In this document: positions 56,224 to 64,000 of the stretch, in pieces
How positions within the stretch are numbered: position 1 is the stretch's first letter
Layout of the letters: each line of letters opens with the position of its first letter
Source: Protonemura montana
Taxonomy: Eukaryota; Arthropoda; Insecta; Plecoptera; Nemouridae
Direction of reading: 5' to 3'
Assembly: GCA_947568835.1 (NCBI GenBank)
Contig: OX387603.1
Location: 24,266,651 to 24,330,650 of the forward strand
Length of the DNA: 64,000 nt
Position numbers and translations under genes: made by a program
The notes under the pieces: generated by a model
The model's input: the letters and a program-made list of their open reading frames with translations, nothing else
What the model was told of the DNA's origin: nothing
Database searches by the model: none

Positions 56224-56463
56224 ATGTGACGATTCGAGGAGGGCTCGTAAGCAATTGAACCCGCTGTGTGATTTGATTTGGTCAAGAACGCTCACATCTA
56301 ACAAATGCTAACATAGTTAAAATTAATCTAATTAAACATCCGCTATTAAAGTACGAGAATTTGCAGTTCTTTAGCATCTGCATGCCTGGAAAACATTTGG
56401 TCTGTGATAGCAGCTGTGGACGCCATTGCTGTTATCACCTAGATCCACTTCGAAAACCGGTCA

Positions 56464-56534
56464 GCCAATAGGAGCCGAGCATCAGTCGATCGAATGTTCG
56501 AGGCGGGGTCGATCGAGCACGTGTTGTGACGTCA
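56464..56534 (+). promoter_or_regulatory. CCAAT/CRE promoter-like block, unit 1
   Basis: CCAAT in AGCCAATAGG near 56464-56472 is followed by a full palindromic CRE TGACGTCA at 56527-56534, about 115 nt upstream of an ATG at 56648. The block is GC-richer than its surroundings and recurs in units 2 and 3. Confidence 0.4.
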
Positions 56535-56647
56535 CTTGAACAGCGATGCTGTAGGTTTCAGGTGATACTCTTCTGTCGGCTACTCGCCTGGTACGAAGAG
56601 ACAAATGTTCGCTTCGTTTTAGACGATTATTTCAGTTGAAACTTGTC

Positions 56648-56723
56648 ATGGTTGGATTAACCGTACGTATAGGCAGTCCCGTGGCACTCACGCGTACCAC
56701 GAGTTGCTTCCAAGTTTTCACAG
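56648..56723 (+). CDS. putative first exon of an unidentified small gene, unit 1
   Basis: ATG opens MVGLTVRIGSPVALTRTTSC FQVFT, a basic, acid-free stretch like a mitochondrial presequence, and reaches CACAG|GTAAAC, a good donor. The possible continuation is exon 2 around 56855-57440 (phase compatible), which ends ARAALGPVDNPLRLTKDSAD VAHD stop. The frame is identical in unit 2; unit 3 has two amino-acid changes (L to R, Q to K) and a GC donor. I recognise no family. Units are nearly identical throughout, so intact frames alone do not prove coding. Confidence 0.25.
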
Positions 56724-56858
56724 GTAAACGAAACATTCTGAAGACGTGATACTTTCCCAGATTAATTTTCAGTTCATTTTTTATAACTTTATAAACTGCT
56801 CTATTTATTTTCCTAAAAAAAACTAAAATAAACTGCATTGTAAATAAATTCAAGAGAC

Positions 56859-56876
56859 TTCGGGCCCACGAGCGAA
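56859..56876. repeat. SINE target-site duplication, left (unit 1)
   Basis: Eighteen bases TTCGGGCCCACGAGCGAA repeated with one mismatch at 57305-57322, flanking SINE copy G. Confidence 0.8.
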
Positions 56877-57304
56877 TTTATTTTGTGGTGTTTAACGACG
56901 CACTGTTTTGACATCTAGCCATGCGGCAATGGTCTAATGGCGTCGGGGAATGAGTGGATGATGATGATGATGATGAACCTAATCTAGCCTAGAAGGGAGG
57001 AGGGAAAACCCGGTGCCGGCACATAGCCTACTCCTGTCGAACAGCACCAAGAGGACCACCGGCTTGACGTTCTTTCCGAAGGATGGTACAACTCGAACAG
57101 CAGGATTCCTCCACAAATCCATACTGTCGAGAGGTTGATAAGCAAGGAGTGTGAAGTTGCTGTACAAACTTTCATCTCTCCAACCTCTCTACCGAACAGA
57201 ACTGGTCATGTGTATGATGGTCACCCAACCAATATCTGACTCAGCGCAGTGTTGCTTAACTTAAGTGATATCACGAGAACCGGTGTTTCCAGCACGCCAA
57301 AATT
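56877..57304 (-). mobile_element. 5S-derived SINE copy G, complete (428 bp)
   Basis: Complete copy defined by an 18-bp target duplication. On the minus strand it reads: a 5S-like head of about 85-90 nt (GGTTCTCGTGATATCAC, box A-like GTTAAGCAACACTGC, box C-like GGTTGGGTGACC), a unique body (TTGCTTATCAACCTCTCGAC, CCGGTGGTCCTCTTGG, GGCACCGGGTTTTCC), a CAT-triplet stretch, and a LINE-like 3' tail GTGCGTCGTTAAACACCAC. The order of 5S elements is preserved, as in SINE3-class elements transcribed from a type 1 internal promoter. Confidence 0.85.
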
Positions 57305-57322
57305 TTCGGTCCCACGAGCGAA
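57305..57322. repeat. SINE target-site duplication, right (unit 1)
   Basis: Matches 56859-56876 in 17 of 18 positions. Confidence 0.8.
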
Positions 57323-57479
57323 GGCTCGAGGACTCCCAACCATCCCGCATCAGGGGAAAACGTTGGCACGTGCCGCACTCGGGCCGGTCGACAATCCCCT
57401 GCGGCTGACCAAAGACTCGGCTGACGTAGCTCACGACTAGTTGATGATTGTCAAAATAATGTAAATTTAAAAGTTGCAC

Positions 57480-58615
57480 AATAATAATAACAATAAAAAT
57501 AATAATAATAATAACAATAATAATAATACATTTTTTTTCCATGATTGGTTACAGTTATAAAATTGGCAAGTAATTTTACATACTCTGAAACATTTTACAT
57601 ATTTTGAAAATCATAAGAAATCATTTTACATGTACATCATACAAACATAAAGTCATTTTAAATTAATAAAATCATATCTTTTTAATAATCGTTTACAGAG
57701 TAGAAACAATGTGCCATTAGGAATTGTTTTAGCACCCTATCATAGTGTTTGTCTTTGTGTCTTGCTTTAATATTGAAAGGAAGGTGATAAAACATCTTCA
57801 CTCCATTTAAGATTGGTCCTTTTGTAAAAAAATTTAGTTGTCAACTCATATCATTTGGTATTACCTCTCCAAGTACGATTGTAAGTGCTACATTATTGAT
57901 TTGCGTCGCCAATTTAATCGTAAGTCAATTATTGTTAGACCTAAGAACATGGCTTCATCCCTTACCCTTGAGGTAAATAAGTGGGGACTTCTTGTATGTA
58001 TCGATAAGTTTACTGCTCTGATGGGGGTTTTGATTAATCAGCACAGTTTCTTCTGCGTTAAGATTTAAGTAATTTTGATTTAAATGACAAAATTGTCATT
58101 TAATTTTGATTGAAAAGTAATTGTCATTGGAGATTTAACTCCATTCTTCCATTTGTTTAACTTTTGTTTAAGGCTACGGGAGAAAAAAAAATACAACGTT
58201 TAAATTCTGCTAGCTTGCTATCTGACCCTTTCCTGATTGTGGTTTTAAAGTTACTACGTTACTTTCTTTCGGTATATGCTATCGTTGATACTATGTTAGT
58301 AGTTATAAAAAGCTCACCAGAAAGTTTCATGGTAGTTTCATTCATTAGTTGTCTTCATCATTTACATCTTGTTGGTCCTGTCCTTGGGTGAATCATCTCG
58401 GATACAAGGAATTAATTCCGAATTAATTTTTGTGCATTTTGAGTGGTTTGCTTTGATAGATACTAAGGAACAGCTTCTCATTTTTCATCCCAAAATATTG
58501 CTACGATCTTACAAGTTACAAAGCCATTCAACCAAAATTCTCAACAGAGTATTAAAATTTTGCACCACTCTTATGATTGTCTACACAACTTGCATACAAC
58601 AATGAAATTTCACGG
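57480..58615 (-). mobile_element. decayed LINE reverse-transcriptase 3' remnant, unit 1
   Basis: On the minus strand, 57950-57909 encodes MFLGLTIIDLRLNW, the FLGV-x-ID-x-LNW motif of Jockey/CR1-like reverse transcriptases. 57810-57682 encodes a typical RT C-terminus: LNGVKMFYHLPFNIKARHKD, then KQFLMAHCFYSVNDY and a stop. A weaker LNLNAEETVLI piece is upstream. Frameshifts and stops separate these, so it is dead. The 3' end runs into a TTATTATT-type tail (57481-57533). 5' limit approximate. Confidence 0.68.
57481..57533. repeat. (AAT)n LINE-tail microsatellite, unit 1
   Basis: AATAATAAC-type repeats, the complement of the LINE tail; also present in unit 2 at about 59889-59954 with different length. 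Confidence 0.85.
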
Positions 58616-59056
58616 ATAGTTGACGGTCGATGCATGTGTCGATTCAAAGAGGGCTCGTACGCAATTTTACTCTCAATGTGACTTAATTAGTCAAGAACGC
58701 TCACATCTAACAAATGCTAACATAGTTAAAATGAATCTAATTAAACATCCGCCAATAAAGTTCGAGAATTAGCAGTTCTTTAGCATCTGCATGCCTGGAA
58801 AACATTTGGTCTGTGATAGCAGCTGTGGACGCCATTGCTGTTATCACCTAGATCCACTTCAAAAACCGGTCAGCCAATAGGAGTCGAGCTTCAGTCGATC
58901 GAAAGTACGAGGCGGGGTCGATCGAGCACGTGTTGTGACGTCACTTGAACAGCGATGCTGTAGGTTTCAGGTGATACTCTTCGGTCGGCTACTCGCCTGG
59001 TATGAAGAGACAAATTTTCGCCTCGTTTTAGACGATTATTTCAGTTGAAACTTGTC

Positions 59057-59132
59057 ATGGTTGGATTAACCGTACGTATAGGCAGTCCCGTGGCACTCAC
59101 GCGTACCACGAGTTGCTTCCAAGTTTTCACAG
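59057..59132 (+). CDS. putative first exon, unit 2
   Basis: Seventy-six bases identical to 56648-56723, with the same GTAAAC donor. The second-exon frame in this unit ends at the TAG at 59846-59848 and differs from unit 1 by one residue (R to L). Speculative, as for unit 1. Confidence 0.25.
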
Positions 59133-59285
59133 GTAAACGAAACATTCTGAAGACGTGATACTTTCCCAGATTAATTTTCAGTCCATTTTTTATAACTTTA
59201 TAAACTGCCTTATTTATTTTCCTAAAACAAACTAAAATAAACTGCATTGTAAATAAATTCAAGAGACTTCGGGCCCACGAGCGAA

Positions 59286-59712
59286 TTTATTTTGTGGTGT
59301 TTAACGACGCACTGTTTTGACATCTAGCCATGCGGCACTGGTCTAATGGCGTCGGGGAATGAGTGGATGATGATGATGATGATGAACTTAATCTAGCCTA
59401 GAAGGGAGGAGGGAAAACCCGGTGCCGGCACATAGCCTACTCCTGTCGAACAGCACCAAGAGGACCACCGGCTTGAAGTTCTTTCCGAAGGATGGTTCAA
59501 CTCGAACAGCAGGATTCCTCCACAAATCCATACTGTCGAGAGGTTGATAAGCAAGGAGTGTGAAGTTGCTGTACTAACTTTCATCCCTCCAACCTCTCTC
59601 CCGAATTGAACTGGGCATGTGTATGTGGCCACCCATCCAATATCTGACTCAGCGCAGTGTTGCTTAACTTAAGTGATATCACGAGAACCGGTGTTTCCAA
59701 CACGCCAAAATT
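59286..59712 (-). mobile_element. 5S-derived SINE copy H, complete (427 bp)
   Basis: Same insertion site as copy G, with target duplications at 59268-59285 and 59713-59730. It differs from G by a few substitutions and short indels (for example TGGCCACCC in the box C region). Confidence 0.85.
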
Positions 59713-59888
59713 TTCGGTCCCACGAGCGAAGGCTCGAGGACTCCCAACCATCCCGCATCAGGGGAAAACGTTGGCACGTGCCGCACTCGGGCCGGTCGAC
59801 AATCCCCTGCTGCTGACCAAAGACTCGGCTGACGTAGCTCACGACTAGTTGATGATTGTCAAAATAATGTAAATTTAAAAGTTGCACA

Positions 59889-61040
59889 GTAATAATAACA
59901 ATAAAAATGCAATAATAATAATAATAACAATAGTAATATTAATAATAATAATACATTTTTTTTCCATAATTGGTTACAGTTATAAAATTGGCAAGTAATT
60001 TTACATACTCTAAAACATTTTACATATTTTGAAAATCATAAGAAATCATTTTACATTTACATCATACATTCATAAAGTCATTTTAAATTAATTAAAACAT
60101 ATCTTTTTAATAATCGTTTACAGAGTAGAAACAATGTGCCATTAGGAATTGTTTTAGCACCCTATCATAGTGTTTGTCATTGTGTCTTGCTTTAATATTG
60201 AAAGGAAGGTGATAAAAAATCTTCACTCCATTTAAGATTGGTCGTTTTGGAAAAAACTTTAGTTGTCAACTCATATCATTTGGTATTACCTCTCCAGGTA
60301 CGATTGTAAGTGCTACATTTTTGATTTGCGTCGACGATTTTAATCGTAAGTCAATTATTGTTAGACCTAAGAACATGGCTTCATCCCTTACCCTTGAGGT
60401 AAATAAGTGGGGACTTCTTGTATGTATCGATAAGTTTACTGCTCTGATGGGGTTTTTGATTAATCAGCACAGTTTCTTCTGCGTTAAGATTTAAGTAATT
60501 TTGATTTAAATGACAAAATTGTCATTTAATTTTGATTGAAAAGTAATTGTCATTGGAGATTTAACTCCATTCTTCCATTTGTTTAACTTTTGTTTAAGGC
60601 TACGGGAGAAAAAAAAAATACAACGTTTAAATTCTGCTAGCTTGCTATCTGACCCTTTCCTGATTGTGGTTTTAAAGTTACTACGTTACTTTCTTTCGGT
60701 TTATACTATCGTTGATACTATGTTAGTAGTTATAAAAAGCTCACCAGAAAGTTTCATGGTAGTTTCATTCATTAGTTGTCTTCATCATTTACATCTTGTT
60801 GGTCCTGTCCTTGGGTGAATCATCACGGATACAAGGAATTAATTCCGAATTAATTTTTGTGCATTTTGAGTGGTTTGCTTTGATAGATACTAAGGAACAG
60901 CTTCTCATTTTTCATCCCAAAATATTGCTACGATCTTACAAGTTACAAAGCCATTCAACCAAAATTCTCAACAGAGTATTAAAATTTTGCACCACTCTTA
61001 TGATTGTCTACACAACTTGCATATACAACAATGTAATTGC
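59889..61040 (-). mobile_element. decayed LINE remnant, unit 2
   Basis: Duplicate of the unit 1 LINE remnant with the same RT C-terminal and FLGL-type segments plus a few more differences. Inherited with the tandem duplication, not a second insertion. Confidence 0.65.
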
Positions 61041-61064
61041 ACGGATAGTTGATGGTCGATGCAT

Positions 61065-61561
61065 GTGTCGATTCAAAGAGGGCTCATACGCAATTTTACT
61101 TTCAATATGACTTAATTAGTCAAGAACACTCACATCTAACAAATGCTAACATAGTTAAAATGAATCTAATTAAACATCCGCAATTAAAGTACGAGAATTT
61201 GCAGTTCTTTAGCATCTGCATGCCTGGAAAACATTTGGTCTGTGATAGCAGCTGTGGACGCCATTGCTGTTATCACCTAGATCCACTTAGAAAACCGGTC
61301 AGCTAATAGGAGCCGAGCTTCAGTCGATCGAATGTTCGAGGCGGGGTCGATCGAGCACGTGTTGTGACGTCACTTGAACAGCGATGCTGTAGGTTTCAGG
61401 TGATACTCTTCTGTCGGCTACTCGCCTGGTACGAAGAGACAAATTTTCGCTTCGTTTTAGACGATTATTTCAGTTGAAACTTGTCATGGTTGGATTAACC
61501 GTACGTATAGGCAGTCCCGTGGCACGCACGCGTACCACGAGTTGCTTCAAAGTTTTCACAG
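61065..61561. repeat. 2.4-kb tandem unit 3, partial
   Basis: Matches the first ~500 bp of units 1 and 2 through the promoter-like block and the short frame (ATG 61486), then diverges abruptly after CACAGGCAAAC. The donor GT is GC here. Confidence 0.85.
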
Positions 61562-61785
61562 GCAAACTAAATTCTTGACAACGTCATTCGTTCCGAACTA
61601 CTTGACACAATTTTATAAAAGACAGCTTTGAATTTTAGGCATAGGCAACGCCTCAAAATAGGACCGATTGGGAGAGAATAATATGTGATATTCTGACTTT
61701 TGTTGCAAAACTTGTTGCAAACCTTTACAAGATACGATATTTTCTGCGTTGTAGTGTGATCTTACAGATCTTACAGATTGATTGA
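61562..61785. other. unique sequence after array
   Basis: No gene or repeat recognised; ends in a short TTGA/ATTG repeat next to SINE copy I. Confidence 0.4.
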
Positions 61786-62168
61786 TTGATTAGTGACGTT
61801 TAACGACGCAGTGTTTTAACAACGGACAATCTGGCACTGGTCTAATAGTGCCGGTAAATGAGTGAGTGATGATGAGAATGATGATTTACCTTCCTAATTA
61901 AGAGGGGAGGAGGGGAAACCCGGTGCACGTGGCCTACTCCTGTCGACGAGCACCAATGGGACCACTGGCTTAACGTCCCCTCCGCAATTGAACAATTGAC
62001 GGCAGTTGAAAAAGTTGAAGGACGGTACAACTCGAACCACAGGATTATTCCACAAATCCATGCTGTCGAGAGGTTGATAAGCAAGGCCAGTTAAGTTGCT
62101 GAACTAACTTTCAACCCTCTAACCTCGCTCCCTAACAGAACTGGTCATGTGTATGATAGTCACCCATA
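61786..62168 (-). mobile_element. 5S-derived SINE copy I (head-truncated)
   Basis: Tail GACGTTTAACGACGCAGTGT at the left, then AACCCGGTGCACG, GACCACTGGCTTAACG, CAGAGGTTGATAAGCAAG-type body and ATGATAGTCACCCAT, where it stops inside the 5S head. A 30-40 bp insertion lies in the body. It is more diverged than G and H. Confidence 0.78.
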
Positions 62169-63248
62169 TTTCAGAAGTCAAATCCAAAAGCTGACAATCA
62201 TGTGAAATGATTTAAAGCATAGATTTAAATTGCAAATGGGGTTGGATTGTTCCGCTCGCTACGCTTATCAAACACAGACCATTTCAATGTTTTAATGTCG
62301 AAGTCGATACGGGAAAAATAACTTAAATAACCACAATTTAAAGGTCAAATTAAGTTGCAGGAGACATTTTGCATTACATGCATGCTTCCTTATTAAATCA
62401 GCGATCAGAGGCGCCGAAGCAGCGATCATATTTCAGAGATCAGCCAGATCAGTGAACTCCAGTCTACTAGAGCCTCGCTTGCAGTCCTGGAACATCAAAC
62501 ACGGAGAGAGATTTTTCTGCTTTTTTTGACTGCCGAGTTAAATTTTAACAAGTGGACTTGTTTCGCGGCGACCAGCACTATAGCGAAATGAGTGATTCAG
62601 CTCTGGATGGGCGCGGAGTTTCGTGTCTGCAAGATAGCCGTCAAGAACAAGGTGTGAGCTTACCGATTCTTTTGAAATAAGGAACATGGACCAATACTTT
62701 GTTCGCTGCCAGCAAAAATTAAAAATTGATTTCGTTGCGTGTAGCGAAACAAGCACCCTGTTACGGTATGTCCTGCACAGAGGCGACGGCGAATGTTATT
62801 TCCAGGGTGCAAGCGCCTTCTTTTTTTCCAAAAAATTTCAATCTTTCTTTCCCAATTTCAAAACCTTAAAAAAAAGTATATCTCTCTATATTTATTCGAT
62901 TTCTCCATATTTTGTGAACCCCTGCAATACTCCTTGTAAAATTCATCTGCGCTAGAAAAAACCTTTGGTGTGACGAAAGTACCAAAAGAAGCATGAGCGA
63001 AAACTCATATCCAAATAAAAATAAAGAATTTAAGTCGAACATTTCGGAGACCTTTTTCGAGTTCGCCTGGAACCCTTTTTTTGCATTCTTATGTGCAGCA
63101 CGTTTTGCCTATCCCCACGGCGCTCTGAGAAAACACGTTGTGTCCATAAGAGTAGCAAAGGAAAGGACAGCTTGTGTTGTGGATCATATGTGGCGTAAGT
63201 GCTTATTTATATCTGGCAAAATGTGACAATTAATTTGTACCTTCTGTT
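62169..63248. other. noncoding interval
   Basis: No recognised gene. A 77-codon frame at 62993-63226 has no known domain. Confidence 0.35.
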
Positions 63249-63412
63249 CGGGGAACGAGACCCTGTGGACAGCGTACTTTCTTCAGGACGCAGGGGTAAG
63301 GTGTTCGTTCCCCGGTCGGTCAGCTAATTCGCACTTGTCATTTCGATAAAAGGCCTCTGATTTCATCAGAGCCACCAGGGCCCTCTGGCATCATGCATTT
63401 GAAGTGATGCAT
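63249..63412. other. cluster of four inverted repeats
   Basis: CGGGGAACGA at 63249-63258 pairs perfectly with 63305-63314, with CCCTG/CAGGG inside the loop. GGCCTCTGA/TCAGAGCC (63352-63373), CCAGGGCCC-type (63375-63388) and ATGCAT...ATGCAT (63393-63412) follow. Nature unknown. Confidence 0.55.
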
Positions 63413-63464
63413 TCGACTCCGGGCCAATGCAAGTTTTATTTCATCCAGGGACCCGAACCGAAAT

Positions 63465-63670
63465 GATTAAAGGTTCTGGTTCCGGTTCCGGTTCCTAATT
63501 TTTTCAAATTAGGGTTCTGGTTCTGGTTCCGGTTTTACGTTTTTAAAGGTTCCGGTTTCGGTTCCGGTTCCATATTGTGAAGAGGGGTTCCGGTTCCGGT
63601 TCCGGTTCCTAATTTTCTCAAATAAGGGTTCTGATTCCGGCTTTAATTATAAAAAGGTTCCGGTTCCACT
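63465..63670. repeat. GGTTCC hexamer repeat with palindromic spacers
   Basis: Blocks of two to four GGTTCC units alternate with AT-rich spacers, including the palindrome CCTAATTTTTTCAAATTAGG at about 63494. The arrangement looks like a decayed satellite or transposon interior. Confidence 0.75.
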
Positions 63671-64000
63671 TAATAAATAAAGCGTTATTTTTTTTAAATT
63701 TTGCTGTTGTACAGGTTCAAGTTTTAGTGGTTTTTAGTGACACTTAGTTTTGTTTTTCCATCTGCCAGGGACAGGTCTTTTACCTCACATTGGGTTTCAA
63801 AGCACACGAAGCCAGTTGCATAAAAGATAGGGGTGTAACGAAGTCGTAGTAATTTTTTTGATTCAATTTCTCTGCACCAGTAGAGGTACAGACTACAGAG
63901 TACTACTAGTACGGAGTAAAAAAGGCAGGCTAGTCCATCTCTATAAGACAAAGCATGCACGACAAGGGGTTAGTTTGTTTGAGGCTATCAAGTAAAAAAT

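Larger units (their letters stand above)
56226..58635. repeat. 2.41-kb tandem unit 1
   Basis: First of three tandem copies; anchors GTGACGATTC at 56226, GTGTCGATTC at 58636 and 61065 give periods of 2410 and 2429. From about 56285 the unit is nearly identical to unit 2 with scattered substitutions and short indels. The unit holds a promoter-like block, a short frame, SINE copy G, an AAT microsatellite and a LINE remnant. Confidence 0.9.
58636..61064. repeat. 2.43-kb tandem unit 2
   Basis: Full second copy with the same order of parts as unit 1. Differences are scattered substitutions and microsatellite length. Confidence 0.9.

Noticed and set aside
56120-56224. A real 5S rRNA gene on the minus strand
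   Set aside because: Only part of the 5S sequence is present, it is diverged, and it is fused to the SINE body found in the other copies.
56632-56853. 73-codon minus-strand frame repeated in units 1 and 2
   Set aside because: It is antisense to the promoter/short-frame block, has no RT signature, and repeats only because the unit is duplicated.
57249-57440. Plus-strand 63-codon frame starting inside the SINE
   Set aside because: Its first part is antisense SINE sequence; only the part after 57305 is considered as a possible exon.

Overview
The window is eukaryotic and almost certainly from an arthropod. The evidence is a spliced capicua (cic) gene, a dysfusion-type bHLH exon, canonical GT-AG introns, AT-rich noncoding DNA with many microsatellites, and TTAGG-like (AACCTAACCT) motifs in a housekeeping promoter. 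I cannot place it to order or species.

Layout. (1) 1-2268: a left-edge fragment of a minus-strand gene. One exon (2087-2268) encodes the bHLH region of the bHLH-PAS factor dysfusion/NPAS4; the rest of that gene lies off the left edge or in an unrecognised 5' exon to the right. (2) About 2.3-31.6 kb: a large gene-poor interval. I find no convincing coding exon here. It holds old SINE copies, microsatellites, CpG-rich promoter-like patches (about 4.64-4.9, 25.3-25.65 and 29.1-29.4 kb) and CTCF-like motifs, two of them inside an exact 26-bp repeat (8006 and 16423). It is best read as regulatory or intronic DNA between or within dysf and cic. (3) 31786-50224: the complete capicua gene on the plus strand. 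I could join 23 coding exons in frame (6015 nt, 2004 residues). The product is a long (CIC-L type) transcriptional repressor with the N-terminal DUF4819/Tudor-like region, the [20 protein letters not shown] block, the ataxin-1-binding-like motif, a phosphoserine/14-3-3-like motif, the HMG box and the C-terminal C1 motif. A tRNA-like element lies in intron 1. (4) 52237-53100: a minus-strand, single-exon DMAC2 (ATP5SL) gene for mitochondrial complex I assembly, convergent with cic. (5) 53.5-54.5 kb: a short hAT-like transposon with matching terminal inverted repeats and a broken transposase start. (6) 56.2-61.6 kb: a tandem array, two complete and one partial copy, of a 2.41-2.43 kb unit. Each complete unit has a CCAAT/CRE promoter-like block, a short open reading frame ending at a splice-donor-like site, a SINE with an 18-bp target-site duplication, and a decayed LINE reverse-transcriptase remnant on the minus strand. 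(7) 61.6-64 kb: another SINE copy, a cluster of hairpins and a GGTTCC hexamer repeat.

The dispersed repeat is the most distinctive observation. It is a roughly 430-bp SINE whose head looks derived from 5S rRNA (SINE3-like): it keeps box A-like and box C-like parts of the 5S internal promoter in the right order. About nine copies or fragments are visible. Its insertion at the same site in both complete tandem units shows that it inserted before the 2.4-kb duplication.

Functionally, cic (RTK/ERK-regulated repressor), dysf (tracheal/neural bHLH-PAS factor in flies) and DMAC2 (mitochondrial) are unrelated neighbours. All positions were read by eye, so boundaries of diverged repeats are approximate.
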